In this document: positions 25,030 through 32,927 of the stretch, in pieces
How positions within the stretch are numbered: position 1 is the stretch's first letter
Layout of the letters: each line of letters opens with the position of its first letter
Source of the DNA: Inquilinus limosus
GTDB lineage: Bacteria > Pseudomonadota > Alphaproteobacteria > DSM-16000 > Inquilinaceae
DNA length: 64,000 nt
Direction of reading: 5' to 3'
Assembly (NCBI RefSeq): GCF_002195995.1
Contig: NZ_NHON01000015.1
Coordinates: 1-64,000 of the forward strand
Notes under the pieces: generated by a model
The model's input: the letters and a program-made list of their open reading frames with translations, nothing else
Databases searched by the model: none
Told to the model about the DNA's origin: nothing
Made by a program: the position numbers and the translations under genes

Positions 25030-25725
25030 TTACCTCGGCATCAGGTTGCGCAGCTGGTCCGCGCCCGGGTTGCTCTTCTGGCCGAGGAAGATCGTCCGGG
25101 CGGCGGTGCCGAAGCCGTAATAGGCATCGTTCCGGCCCTGGTCCTCGCTGATCACCGTGCCGTCCAGCGTGCCGCCGGCGAACAGCCCCTTGTTCTGCGA
25201 GAAGGCGTACATGTCGGCATTGGTGTTCAGCCCGGTCGAGGCGCCGACGCCGGCGCCGAGGGTGAACAGCGCGCCGGTCAGGTCGGCGCCGACGGTGAAG
25301 CTGCTCTGCTCCACCGCCCGCAGGCCCTTGTCGGTCATGATGGTCAGGACCAGCTGCGAGACCTGGCCGCCGATCTGCAGGCCGAAGGAGCCGCCGCCGA
25401 CGCCGTAGAAGGCCGGATAGCTCCAGTTGCCGTCCGCCAGCCGGACCAGCATCAGCGCGTTGCCGCCGCGACCGCCGAAGATGAAGCCGCCGCGCAGCAG
25501 CTCCGGCGCGATCAGCACCGCCTTGGCGCCGCGGATGTAGCGCGGCAGCTGCGTCAGCTCCGGCGAGGAGAGCAGCGTCTGCAGCGCGCCGCGGCTCTCA
25601 TCGACCAGGAGCTGCGCATCGCTCGGCGTCGAGGTGTTCGAGCCGCAGGCGGCGAGGGTGCCCGACAGGGCCAGCCCTGCGGTCGACGCACCTGTCAGGC
25701 GAAGGAACTTGCGGCGGTCGATCAT
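25030..25725 (-). CDS. SYLF/Ysc84 domain lipoprotein with Tat signal
   Basis: A 231-residue exported lipoprotein. The N-terminus IDRRKFLRLTG is a twin-arginine signal and the hydrophobic segment ends LSGTLAAC, a lipobox with Cys27. The remainder is a SYLF (DUF500) lipid-binding domain: ARGALQTLL-like start, AKAVLIAPELLRGGFIFGGRGG and GVGGGSFGLQIGGQVSQLVL. Family members bind membranes; a physiological role is not established in bacteria. The ATG at 25725 was chosen over 25782 because it starts the signal and has GAGGAGAG upstream. Confidence 0.88.
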   Translation of the reverse strand: MIDRRKFLRLTGASTAGLALSGTLAACGSNTSTPSDAQLLVDESRGALQTLLSSPELTQLPRYIRGAKAVLIAPELLRGGFIFGGRGGNALMLVRLADGNWSYPAFYGVGGGSFGLQIGGQVSQLVLTIMTDKGLRAVEQSSFTVGADLTGALFTLGAGVGASTGLNTNADMYAFSQNKGLFAGGTLDGTVISEDQGRNDAYYGFGTAARTIFLGQKSNPGADQLRNLMPR

Positions 25726-25778
25726 GCTCGGGCTCTCCTCAGATTCTACATGAAGAATCGCGATGTAGCGCAAAACGA

Positions 25779-26408
25779 TCAATACATCTTTTCCGTTCCA
25801 AATGGCAGATTCAGGGCAACGACTCGCCAGCTTTCGGCGGCGGAGCGCGAGCGGATGCGGTCGATCCGGGTCAGCGACAGCGTGTCGACCGCCAGGCGCA
25901 GCGCCCGCTCGCCGTCGAGATCCAGCGCCTGGGCGGCCGCGGCGCGGATGGTGCCGGCATGGGCGACGGCGACGATGTCGCGGCCGGCATGGGCGTCGGA
26001 CAGGGCCAGGACCGCGGGCTGCACCCGGCGCAGCACGGCGTCGAAGCTCTCCCCGCCCGGCGCTGCATGGGCGGCCGGCTTCGACCAGAACGGATCGCCC
26101 TGCGGCAGCGCGCCGTAGACCTCGCGGCTCGGCCGGCCCTGCCAGGCACCGAAATCCTGCTCGATCAGCGCCGGCTCGACCGTCGGCACCGCCGCCTCGC
26201 CCATCGCCCCCAGCAGCGCCGCCGCGGTCTCGGCGGTGCGGCGCAGCGGCGAGTGCAGCCAGGCGGCGCCGCGCGGCAGCCGGGCGGCGAGGGCCGTGAC
26301 CGCCGCCGCGTCGGAGGTGTCGGCGGCGAGGTCAAGCCGGCCGTAGAGCAGCTTGTCCGGATTGACCACGGGAGCGTGGCGGATCCACCACCAGCGGGTC
26401 GTGCTCAT
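25779..26408 (-). CDS. cobC: histidine phosphatase, probable alpha-ribazole phosphatase
   Basis: A 209-residue phosphoglycerate-mutase-like phosphatase. The catalytic RHA motif (RHAPVV, His11), the second conserved Arg (SPLRRTAET, about 53-60), Glu in IEQDFGAWQG and the distal VAHAGTIR (about 150) are present. Its start overlaps the cobS stop by four bases, and that coupling points to alpha-ribazole-5'-phosphate dephosphorylation in the lower-ligand pathway of cobalamin. The first motif reads RHA, not RHG, which is common in CobC-type members. Another small phosphate ester is possible. Confidence 0.8.
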   Translation of the reverse strand: MSTTRWWWIRHAPVVNPDKLLYGRLDLAADTSDAAAVTALAARLPRGAAWLHSPLRRTAETAAALLGAMGEAAVPTVEPALIEQDFGAWQGRPSREVYGALPQGDPFWSKPAAHAAPGGESFDAVLRRVQPAVLALSDAHAGRDIVAVAHAGTIRAAAAQALDLDGERALRLAVDTLSLTRIDRIRSRSAAESWRVVALNLPFGTEKMY

Positions 26409-27157
26409 GCCGCCGCCGCGGCGCACAGCACCGCGACCTCCGCCAGCTGCTGGGCGGCTCCGAGCACATCGCCGGTCTGCCCGCCGATGCGTCGCCGCGC
26501 CACTCCGGCCAAAGCCCAGGACACGAGCACCGCCAGGGCCAGCGCCGCCAGCCCGTGCCGCAGCCCGAGCAGCAGCAGGGCGAAGCAGAGGGCGAGGCCG
26601 AGGGCGGTTAACACGGCCTCCGATGGCGGCCGGCCGGCGCCGGCGCCCAGCCCGTCGGGCCGCGCGGGACGCAGCCAGGCCAGCAGCGCCGGGCAGGTCG
26701 CCCGCGACACCGCCCCGGCCGCGGCCAGCGCGGCAACCCCTCCCCACGGATCCCGGGCCAACGCCGCCAGGGCCGCGGCGCGCAGCCCGACCGACAGCAC
26801 CAGGGCCAGGGTGCCGTAGCTGCCGATGCGGCTGTCGCGCATGATCTCCAGCGCCCGCTCGCGGCTGCGGCCGCCGCCGAAGCCGTCGGCGACATCGGCC
26901 AGCCCGTCCTCGTGCAGCGCCCCGGTCAGCAGCGCCAGCGCCGTCAGCGCCAGCAGCGCCGCGACCAGGGCCGGGGCGCCGAGCCAGAGCGCCAGCGCCC
27001 ACACCAGCCCGGCGGCAAGGCCGATGCCGGCCCCGGCCAGCGGGAACAGCCGCATCGACCGCGCCAGCGCGTCGGCCGGCGCGCCCGGCGGCCAGGGCAC
27101 CGGCAGCCGGGTCAGGAAGCAGGCGGCGACGCGCAGATCGCGCAGCAGGTCGTCCAT
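26405..27157 (-). CDS. cobS: adenosylcobinamide-GDP ribazoletransferase (cobalamin synthase)
   Basis: A 250-residue inner-membrane enzyme that joins adenosylcobinamide-GDP and alpha-ribazole, the last step of coenzyme B12 assembly. It has FLTRLPVPWP near residue 15, FPLAGAGIGLAAGLVW, the acidic active segment HEDGLADVADGFGGGRSRERALEIMRDSRIGSYG near 80-115 with the conserved Asp residues, and several hydrophobic helices. It overlaps the phosphatase gene by four bases and follows the MATE gene by two. CobT, its substrate supplier, is encoded 6 kb away at 32928. Confidence 0.92.
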   Translation of the reverse strand: MDDLLRDLRVAACFLTRLPVPWPPGAPADALARSMRLFPLAGAGIGLAAGLVWALALWLGAPALVAALLALTALALLTGALHEDGLADVADGFGGGRSRERALEIMRDSRIGSYGTLALVLSVGLRAAALAALARDPWGGVAALAAAGAVSRATCPALLAWLRPARPDGLGAGAGRPPSEAVLTALGLALCFALLLLGLRHGLAALALAVLVSWALAGVARRRIGGQTGDVLGAAQQLAEVAVLCAAAAA

Positions 27158-27159
27158 GG

Positions 27160-28554
27160 TCAGATCATCCGGCGGATCGCCCGCTTGCTCCAGACCAGCT
27201 GGTAGAAGGCAATCTGGCCCAGCGCCATGACGATGAAGGCGACCGGATAGGCGATCCAGACGCCGTCGATGCCGATCTGCCGGCTGAGCAGCCAGGCCAC
27301 CGGCACCTCGACGCAGAGGATGGCGAAGAGCGAGATCGCGGTCGGCGCCAGCACCGTGCCGCTGGCCCGCATCACCGCGGCGACCACGCCGGCGATGCCG
27401 AAGACGATGTAGCTCCACAGCGTGATGTGCAGCAGGTCCTGCGCCAGCTCGATCACCGGCTCGCTGGTCAGGAACAGGCCCATCAGCGTGCGCGACAGCA
27501 GGTAGCAGATCGCCACCAGCCCGCCGGTGACGACGAGGTTGAGCAGCAGGCCGGTGCGGGTGATGGCGCCGAGCCGGTCGACATGCCCGGCGCCGATCGC
27601 CTGGGCGCCGAAGATCGAGGCGGTGATGGCGATCGAGATCGCCGGGAACTGGACGTAGCTGATCACCTGGTTCACCGCGCCATAGGCGGCGGTGGCATCC
27701 GAGCCGAAGCCGTTGACGAAGGACAGCACCGCCACCTCGGCCAGCGACACCAGGACGAGCTGGACGCCGGAGGGCAGGCCGATGCGCAGCACGGCGCGGA
27801 GGATCTTCGGGTCGATCCAGAGATGCCGCAGCAGCACGGCATCCGGCGCCAGAGCGTGGCCACGGCGGCGCAGATGGAAGGCCAGCCAGGCCAGGGCGGC
27901 GAGGAAGGACACGATCGCGGCATAGGCGCCGCTGAGCACGCCCAGTTGCGGCAGCCCGCCCCAGCCGCGGATCAGCGCCGGGGTCAGCACCAGACCAATC
28001 ACGATCTGCAGCGCCAGCACCAGGAGCGGCGTCACCGTGTCGCCGACGCCGCGCATCATCGAGGTGTACAGGATGAAGACGAACAGCCCCGGCATGGCGA
28101 TCAGCATGATCCGGGCGTATTCGGTGGAATCGGCGAGGATGTCGGGGGGCGTGCCGACCGCGGCCAGCAGCGGCCGGGTGAAGGCCCCGCCGAACAGGGC
28201 GACGACGATGCCGGCGAGGATGGTGACCGTCAGCGCGGTGCCGGCCACCGCCTTGACCTTGTCCGGTTCCCGCGCGCCCCAGGCCTGGCCGATCAGCACC
28301 GAAGCACCGGCGCCGAGGCCGATGATGAAGGAGATGAAGAAGAACAGGATCGGGAAGAAGGCGGAGACGGCGGCCACCGCCCCGACGCCGATCATCTGCC
28401 CGAGATAGATGTTGTTGACCGTGCCGGACAGCGCCTGCAGCACGTTGCTGAGCATCATCGGCCCGAGGAACAGCAGGAACGCCTTCCACAACGCCGGCGC
28501 CGATCCCGCGGTGGCCGGGGACGCGGCCGCGTCCCGGTCGATCGCGTTCGACAT
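27160..28554 (-). CDS. MATE family efflux transporter
   Basis: A 464-residue inner-membrane transporter with about 12 helices in two similar halves. The N-terminal GPMMLSNVLQALSGTVNNIYLGQMIG and the second-half IGLPSGVQLVLVSLAEVAVLSFVNGFG are typical MATE repeats, used for Na+ or H+ driven drug export. It is divergent from a TetR gene across an operator-like palindrome, so drug-inducible expression is likely. Its stop lies two bases before the cobS start, so transcription probably reads through into the B12 genes. Confidence 0.9.
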   Translation of the reverse strand: MSNAIDRDAAASPATAGSAPALWKAFLLFLGPMMLSNVLQALSGTVNNIYLGQMIGVGAVAAVSAFFPILFFFISFIIGLGAGASVLIGQAWGAREPDKVKAVAGTALTVTILAGIVVALFGGAFTRPLLAAVGTPPDILADSTEYARIMLIAMPGLFVFILYTSMMRGVGDTVTPLLVLALQIVIGLVLTPALIRGWGGLPQLGVLSGAYAAIVSFLAALAWLAFHLRRRGHALAPDAVLLRHLWIDPKILRAVLRIGLPSGVQLVLVSLAEVAVLSFVNGFGSDATAAYGAVNQVISYVQFPAISIAITASIFGAQAIGAGHVDRLGAITRTGLLLNLVVTGGLVAICYLLSRTLMGLFLTSEPVIELAQDLLHITLWSYIVFGIAGVVAAVMRASGTVLAPTAISLFAILCVEVPVAWLLSRQIGIDGVWIAYPVAFIVMALGQIAFYQLVWSKRAIRRMI

Positions 28555-28680
28555 GGTGGTCCTCCCCCTCTGGCGGTCGGCAGGGACGTTATCCTAGACG
28601 CCCCGGCCCGTCCGCCCCCGATTTCTCGGGGTCGGCGCTGCGCCGGAGGCACGCAACCCCGGGGCCTCCCGCGTGTTATA

Positions 28681-28698
28681 TAAACGGCTGTTCGTTTA
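28681..28698. promoter_or_regulatory. probable TetR operator overlapping a -10 box
   Basis: A perfect 6-bp inverted repeat, TAAACG-N6-CGTTTA, in the 163-base gap between the divergent MATE and TetR genes. It overlaps TATAAA at 28679-28684, a good -10 element in otherwise GC-rich DNA. The placement fits repression of one or both genes by the neighbouring TetR protein. Confidence 0.65.
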
Positions 28699-28717
28699 CA
28701 GCCGATGGCCGATCCCC

Positions 28718-29362
28718 GTGCCGAGACCGCGCACCATCCCCGACGAAGCCCTGCTGGACGGCGCCCTGGCGGTGATGCGCCGCGCCGGGCCGGAGGGCAT
28801 CACCTTCGCCGCGGTGGCGGCCGAGACCGGGCTGTCGGCGGCGACGCTGGTGCAGCGCTTCGGCGGCAAGGCGGCGCTGATGCAGGCGGCGCTGCTGCGC
28901 GCCTGGGACCTGCTGGACGCGCGCACGGCCGAGGCCGACGCCGCGGCGCCGCCGGGCCCGGCCGGAGCCGTCGCGCTGCTGCTGGCGCTGTCCGGCGACT
29001 ACGACGCCGGCGCGGATTATGCCGAGGGGCTGCTGGTGCTGCGCGAGGACATGCGCGATCCGGCGCTGCGCGCCCGCGGCGCCGCCTGGGGCGAGGCGCT
29101 GGCCGCGGCGCTGGGCCGGCGCCTGGCCGATGCCGACGGCCCCCGGCCCGATCTCGGCCGGCTGATGGCGGCGCAATGGCAGGGCGCCGTGCTGTGGTGG
29201 GGCTTCGAGCGCGGCCGCCCGCTGCGCGACGCCGTGGCGGCCGGGCTGGAGGAATTCTGCCGGGCGGTCGGGACGACCGCGGATGCCGAGCCGGATGGGC
29301 CGGAGCCGCCCCCTCACCCGAAATCGCTGACGCGATTTCGACCTCTCCCCAAGGAGAGGTGA
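28718..29362 (+). CDS. TetR family transcriptional regulator
   Basis: About 214 residues. The N-terminal helix-turn-helix covers residues ~5-50: IPDEALLDGALAVMRRAGPEGITFAAVAAETGLSAATLVQRFGGKAALMQAA in outline, with the turn at AAETGLSAATLV. The rest is an all-helical ligand domain. I set the start at GTG 28718; the open frame begins at 28673, but that would place the palindromic operator inside the gene. The last ~17 residues (PPPHPKSLTRFRPLPKER) are encoded by a family C palindrome that begins at 29309, so the natural C-terminus was replaced or extended by the repeat. It likely controls the divergent MATE exporter. Confidence 0.82.
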   Translation: MPRPRTIPDEALLDGALAVMRRAGPEGITFAAVAAETGLSAATLVQRFGGKAALMQAALLRAWDLLDARTAEADAAAPPGPAGAVALLLALSGDYDAGADYAEGLLVLREDMRDPALRARGAAWGEALAAALGRRLADADGPRPDLGRLMAAQWQGAVLWWGFERGRPLRDAVAAGLEEFCRAVGTTADAEPDGPEPPPHPKSLTRFRPLPKER

Positions 29363-29437
29363 AGGGGCCGCGGCTCGGATTCCCCTCTCCTCGGGGAGAG
29401 GGAGGGGCCCGCCGCTTGCGGCGGGAGGGTGAGGGGG
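29309..29437. repeat. family C palindrome extending into the TetR gene
   Basis: A 129-bp palindrome from CCCCTCACCCG to GGGTGAGGGGG. It contains inner hairpins GAAATCGCTGACGCGATTTC, CCTCTCCCCAAGGAGAGG, CCCTCTCCTCGGGGAGAGGG and CCCGCCGCTTGCGGCGGG. The first 54 bases are translated as the end of the TetR protein. Similar sequence recurs at 59773-59890 in the glycolate oxidase operon. Confidence 0.88.
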
Positions 29438-29477
29438 AACCCTGACCGGGCCGTCGAGCAGAAGCCCGGCCATGGCG

Positions 29478-31145
29478 TCAGCCCTCCTGCTCGCCGTCGG
29501 TGACCCGGCTGGGCAGCAGCTCGCCCGAACGCTCCAGCACCGGATAGGCCGCGGCCGCGACGATGTGGCCGTTCACCCGCTTCATGTCGCGCAGCAGGTC
29601 GAGATGCAGGGCGCTGGTCTCGGCCGTGTCGCGGCGGCCGGCGCGCAGCCGGTCGAAATGCGACTGGGTGGCCGCCGCCTCGAGGTCGCGGAACGTCACC
29701 TTCTCGTCGACCAGCAGCCGCGCCGCGCGGCGGTCGTCGGTCATGAACAGCGAGGCGGCGGTGCGCAGGTTGATGGCCAGCCGGTCCATCATCGCCAGCA
29801 GCTCGGCCTCGCCCTCCTTCGAGAATTCCAGCCCGCGCTTCATCCGCTTGGCGCAATGCGGCAGCAGGTTGCGGTCCACGACGTCGCCCGCCTGCTCCAT
29901 GTTCATGGCGAAGTTCAGGATCTCGCCCAGCCGGCGGTGGTCCGCCTCGCTGAGCGACTCCGGGTCGAGCGAGGTCAGGTAGGTCTTGATCGCGGTGTTG
30001 AGGTGGTCGAGCACGTCGTCCATCCGCCGCGTCTCGGCGATCACCTTGCGGTCGCCCTTCACCAGCGCGTCGCGGGCGCCGTGCAGCATCGTCTCCAGCA
30101 CATCGGCCAGGCGCATCGCCTCGCGCGCGGCGCCGCCGAGGGCGACGATCGGCGTCTCCCGCGCCGCGGCGTCGAGATAGAGCGGCCGGGACGGATCCGC
30201 CGGGTCCACCCGGCGCGGCATCAGCCGCTGCAGCAGCTTGGAATAGGGCGTCAGCAGCGGGAAGAAGACCACCGCCAGCACGACGTTGAACAGGGTGTGG
30301 AAATCGGCCACCGCGCGGGCATTGTCGGGGTCGATCGTCACCATCCACTCGCCGATCGGCTCGAGCGCCGCCAGCACCGCGACCACGCCGAGGCCGCGGG
30401 CCAGCAGGTTGCCGACCGGCAGGCGCCGGTTGGCGGGGTCGTCGCCCGACGCGCCCTCGAGCACCGGGTTGATCGCGGTGCCGAGATTGGCGCCCAGCAC
30501 CAGGGCGAAGGCGCTTTCCGGCGGCACCACGCCGTTGGCGGCCAGCGACATCACCAGCAGCACCACGGCGACGCTGGAATGCACCGCCCAGGTGAAGGCC
30601 GCGGCCAGGATCGCCGCCAGCACCGGCGTGGTGGCGACGGCGCCCAGCATCAGGCGCAGGCTGGGCGCGTCCTCATAGGGCACCATCAGCTGCAGCAGCT
30701 GGTGCAGCGCCATCAGCATCAGGCCGAGGCCGATGAAGACCCGGCCGAGGTCATGCGTCTGGGTGGTGCTGTCGCGCCGGAACAGCACGAAGCCGATCAG
30801 GATCAGCGCCGGCGCCGCGGCCGCCACGTCGAAGGACAGCACCTGGACGATCAGCGTGGTGCCGATATTGGCGCCCAGCATCACCGCCAGGGCCGGCACC
30901 AGCTCGACCAGCCCGCCGGCGGCGAATCCCGCCACCATCAGCCCGGTGGCCGTGCTGCTCTGCAGCACCGCGGTGACGCCGATGCCGGCCAGCACGGCCA
31001 GGAACCGGTTCCTCAGCGCCCCGCCCAGCACGGCGCGCAGCTTCGGCCCGAAGGTGCGCTGGATGCCGGTCTGCACCATATGCGTGCCCCACAGCAGCAG
31101 GGCGACATAGCCGGCCAGGTCGATCAGGGTGATGGAAAAGCTCAT
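29478..31145 (-). CDS. Na/Pi cotransporter family protein with PhoU-like domain
   Basis: A 555-residue inner-membrane protein of the NptA/YjbB class. Two Na/Pi repeats carry the paired QSSTATGLMV (near 62) and the second-half HSSVAVVLL (near 190) loops, and each repeat has a GANIGTT or GANLGTA motif. The C-terminal ~200 residues are a cytoplasmic four-helix PhoU-like domain (AETRRMDDVLDHLNTAIKTYL and following). It moves phosphate with sodium; the E. coli relative exports phosphate. Divergent from a NUDIX gene across about 150 bases. Confidence 0.9.
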   Translation of the reverse strand: MSFSITLIDLAGYVALLLWGTHMVQTGIQRTFGPKLRAVLGGALRNRFLAVLAGIGVTAVLQSSTATGLMVAGFAAGGLVELVPALAVMLGANIGTTLIVQVLSFDVAAAAPALILIGFVLFRRDSTTQTHDLGRVFIGLGLMLMALHQLLQLMVPYEDAPSLRLMLGAVATTPVLAAILAAAFTWAVHSSVAVVLLVMSLAANGVVPPESAFALVLGANLGTAINPVLEGASGDDPANRRLPVGNLLARGLGVVAVLAALEPIGEWMVTIDPDNARAVADFHTLFNVVLAVVFFPLLTPYSKLLQRLMPRRVDPADPSRPLYLDAAARETPIVALGGAAREAMRLADVLETMLHGARDALVKGDRKVIAETRRMDDVLDHLNTAIKTYLTSLDPESLSEADHRRLGEILNFAMNMEQAGDVVDRNLLPHCAKRMKRGLEFSKEGEAELLAMMDRLAINLRTAASLFMTDDRRAARLLVDEKVTFRDLEAAATQSHFDRLRAGRRDTAETSALHLDLLRDMKRVNGHIVAAAAYPVLERSGELLPSRVTDGEQEG

Positions 31146-31293
31146 CCGCGGGTCTCGAAAGCCGTTCGCCTCCGTTCGTGTCTTCCCATAGGGTTGGGGT
31201 CCGGTCGGCTCGGGACGGCCGGAACGACGGGGATGCCGCGATCGTTCCCGAAATACCCCGGCCGATCAAGGCCGGGCGCGACGGAGGATGGGG

Positions 31294-31746
31294 ATGCCGG
31301 GCAAGACCAAGGCCGTCCGGGTGCAGCACGGCGCCCTGCCCTACCGCGTCCGGCCGGATGGCGGGATCGAGGTCCTGCTCGTCACCACGCGCGGGACGCG
31401 GCGCTGGATCATGCCCAAGGGCTGGCCGATCAAGGGGCTGAAGCCGGGGAAATCGGCAGCGCGCGAGGCCTATGAGGAGGCCGGGGTACGCGGCGTCGTC
31501 GGGTCGAAATCGATCGGCAGCTACATCTACGACAAATGGCTGGAGGAGGGCGTCAGCGTGCCCTGCGAGGTCGGCGTCTTCCCGCTGAAGGTCGAGCGGC
31601 AGCACAGGACCTGGCCCGAGGCGCATGAGCGCGAGACCCGCTGGGCCGGCCCGGAGGAGGCGCTGGACCTGCTGGACGATGCGGGCCTGCGCGACGTGGT
31701 CGCCGCCTTCGTCCGCCGGCTGGAGGGCCGCAAGGCGGCGGAGTGA
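31294..31746 (+). CDS. NUDIX hydrolase, DIPP-like
   Basis: About 150 residues. The Nudix helix is AAREAYEEAGVRG near residues 52-64, with the REAxEExG metal-binding core. It is preceded by RRWIMPKGWPIKGLKP, typical of the branch related to diphosphoinositol polyphosphate phosphohydrolases. The Glu normally found before this stretch is not visible, as in many bacterial members. It should cleave a nucleoside diphosphate linked to another moiety; the substrate is not predictable. The second ATG (31294) is preferred since GGAGG is six bases before it, too close to the first at 31288. Confidence 0.82.
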   Translation: MPGKTKAVRVQHGALPYRVRPDGGIEVLLVTTRGTRRWIMPKGWPIKGLKPGKSAAREAYEEAGVRGVVGSKSIGSYIYDKWLEEGVSVPCEVGVFPLKVERQHRTWPEAHERETRWAGPEEALDLLDDAGLRDVVAAFVRRLEGRKAAE

Positions 31747-31804
31747 GGGGCGGGTCTCGCCGGATTGCAGCAGCGCTTCCACCTTGGACCTGCCCCAGGT
31801 CATC

Positions 31805-32008
31805 CTCCCCCTCCGCTCGCGGGAGAGGTTGAGGCGAGGGTCGTCACGGTCATCGATTGCCTCTCCCGCCTGTCCCCGGGTCAAGCCCGAGGAGGAGAGG
31901 CCGGGCTCGCGTCAGCGAGACCGGGTGAGGGCGGGCCCCGGCCTCGACAAAACCCCCTCACCCGGAGGTGCCGAGCGCCTCCGACCTCTCCCGCAAGCGG
32001 GAGAGGCA
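31805..32008. repeat. family C palindrome, 204 bp
   Basis: An array of inverted segments: CTCCGCTCGCGGGAGAGG at the left, CCTCTCCCGCAAGCGGGAGAGG at the right, and between them CCCTCACCCGGAGG and a GAGGCCGGG-type block. The core GGTGAGG...GGCCTCGACAAAA...CCCTCACCC is the reverse complement of the core of the 37203-37336 copy, so both descend from one ~130-bp unit. It lies downstream of the NUDIX gene. Bases 31747-32158 hold this element and a family A copy; I see no gene there. Confidence 0.85.
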
Positions 32009-32047
32009 AAACCATCCGTTCCGACCGTGTTTGCTGCTCTTTTCAGA

Positions 32048-32137
32048 CCGTCATCGCGAGCGTAGCGAAGCGATCCATGCAGCAGCTTGCACGGGACGAT
32101 GGATTGCTTCGTCGGCTTCGCCTCCTCGCAATGACGG
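32048..32137. repeat. family A palindromic repeat, copy 3 (reverse orientation)
   Basis: A 90-bp palindrome that begins CCGTCATCGCGAGCG and ends CGGCTTCGCCTCCTCGCAATGACGG. It is the reverse complement of the layout at 6380 and 18198, with a different 20-base centre. It lies 40 bases after a family C element, repeating the A-next-to-C association seen at 18.2 kb. Confidence 0.88.
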
Positions 32138-32158
32138 TGACGAAATGCGTCGGGACGG

Positions 32159-32821
32159 TCAGCTGCTGTCGGGTGTGGACGGTCGCGGCATGGGCCGGCT
32201 TGTGCCGGACTCATCCGGTACCGGTGCCCAACCCTCCGCAGGCTCGCGATCGGCAGCCTCAGCGGGCTCCGCCTGCGGAGCGTCCTCGGCCCCCTCATCG
32301 CAACCCTGCGGCAGCGGGATCGAGGGTGGCGGGCGGCCGAGCTTGCGGCAGACCGCCTGCACGAACGCCTCCTCCGACAGCGTGTCCAGCTGCGCGTCCA
32401 GGATCTCGTCCTCGACCAGCGTCTCCCACACCACCGACCGCAGATGCTCGGCACCCTCGCCATCCGCGGGCGTCGCGATCGCCTTGGTCACGGTCTCGGT
32501 GACCTGCTCCCGGCGTTGGCGCCGGCGCTGCTGCTCGCCCGAGGCCTCGCGCTCGCCCCGCCGCATCAGGTAGTCGACGCGGATCCGCTCGACCATCGCC
32601 ACCGACAGCCGCAGCGACCGCGACAGCCGCGACTGGATCAGACCGAAATCGAGCGGCGAGTCCCTGTCCGCCCTCTCCTGCTGCCGCTCGGTCATCCGCT
32701 TGCTGCGCATGTCGATCTCGGCCGCCTCGCGCACCAGGTGCAGCGCCCATCCCGTCCACTGCATGTCGGGATCGGTCGGCCGGATCGGTTCGGAGGGCGC
32801 TTCATGCATAGAACATATCAT
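32159..32821 (-). CDS. hypothetical protein, charged, helix-rich
   Basis: About 220 residues, not recognised. The middle is strongly charged and helical, with a run of Arg/Gln (SGEQQRRRQRREQ near residue 95) and acidic stretches, and the C-terminal 50 residues are low-complexity Pro/Glu/Ala. The segment SRLSRSLRLSVAMVERIRVDYLMRRGE could be a DNA-binding-like helix pair but has no known signature. There are in-frame ATGs at 32821 and 32809 and no clear ribosome-binding site. The long frame, and the absence of a better frame on the other strand, support it as real. Confidence 0.6.
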   Translation of the reverse strand: MICSMHEAPSEPIRPTDPDMQWTGWALHLVREAAEIDMRSKRMTERQQERADRDSPLDFGLIQSRLSRSLRLSVAMVERIRVDYLMRRGEREASGEQQRRRQRREQVTETVTKAIATPADGEGAEHLRSVVWETLVEDEILDAQLDTLSEEAFVQAVCRKLGRPPPSIPLPQGCDEGAEDAPQAEPAEAADREPAEGWAPVPDESGTSRPMPRPSTPDSS

Positions 32822-32927
32822 GAACTAGATCGGCAATTAATGCCAGCGCGATCGCACCGCCCGCGGATTTTGACGCCGCCCCGCTTTGGTGGCAGGGTCC
32901 GCGCTTCCGCAACCGGACGCCCTTGCC

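Noticed and set aside
29309-29437. CRISPR-like repeat array
   Set aside because: The repeated hairpins are contiguous palindromes without regular spacers or cas genes.
32822-32927. cobalamin riboswitch before cobT
   Set aside because: The 106-base gap is too short and lacks the conserved B12-box type sequence.
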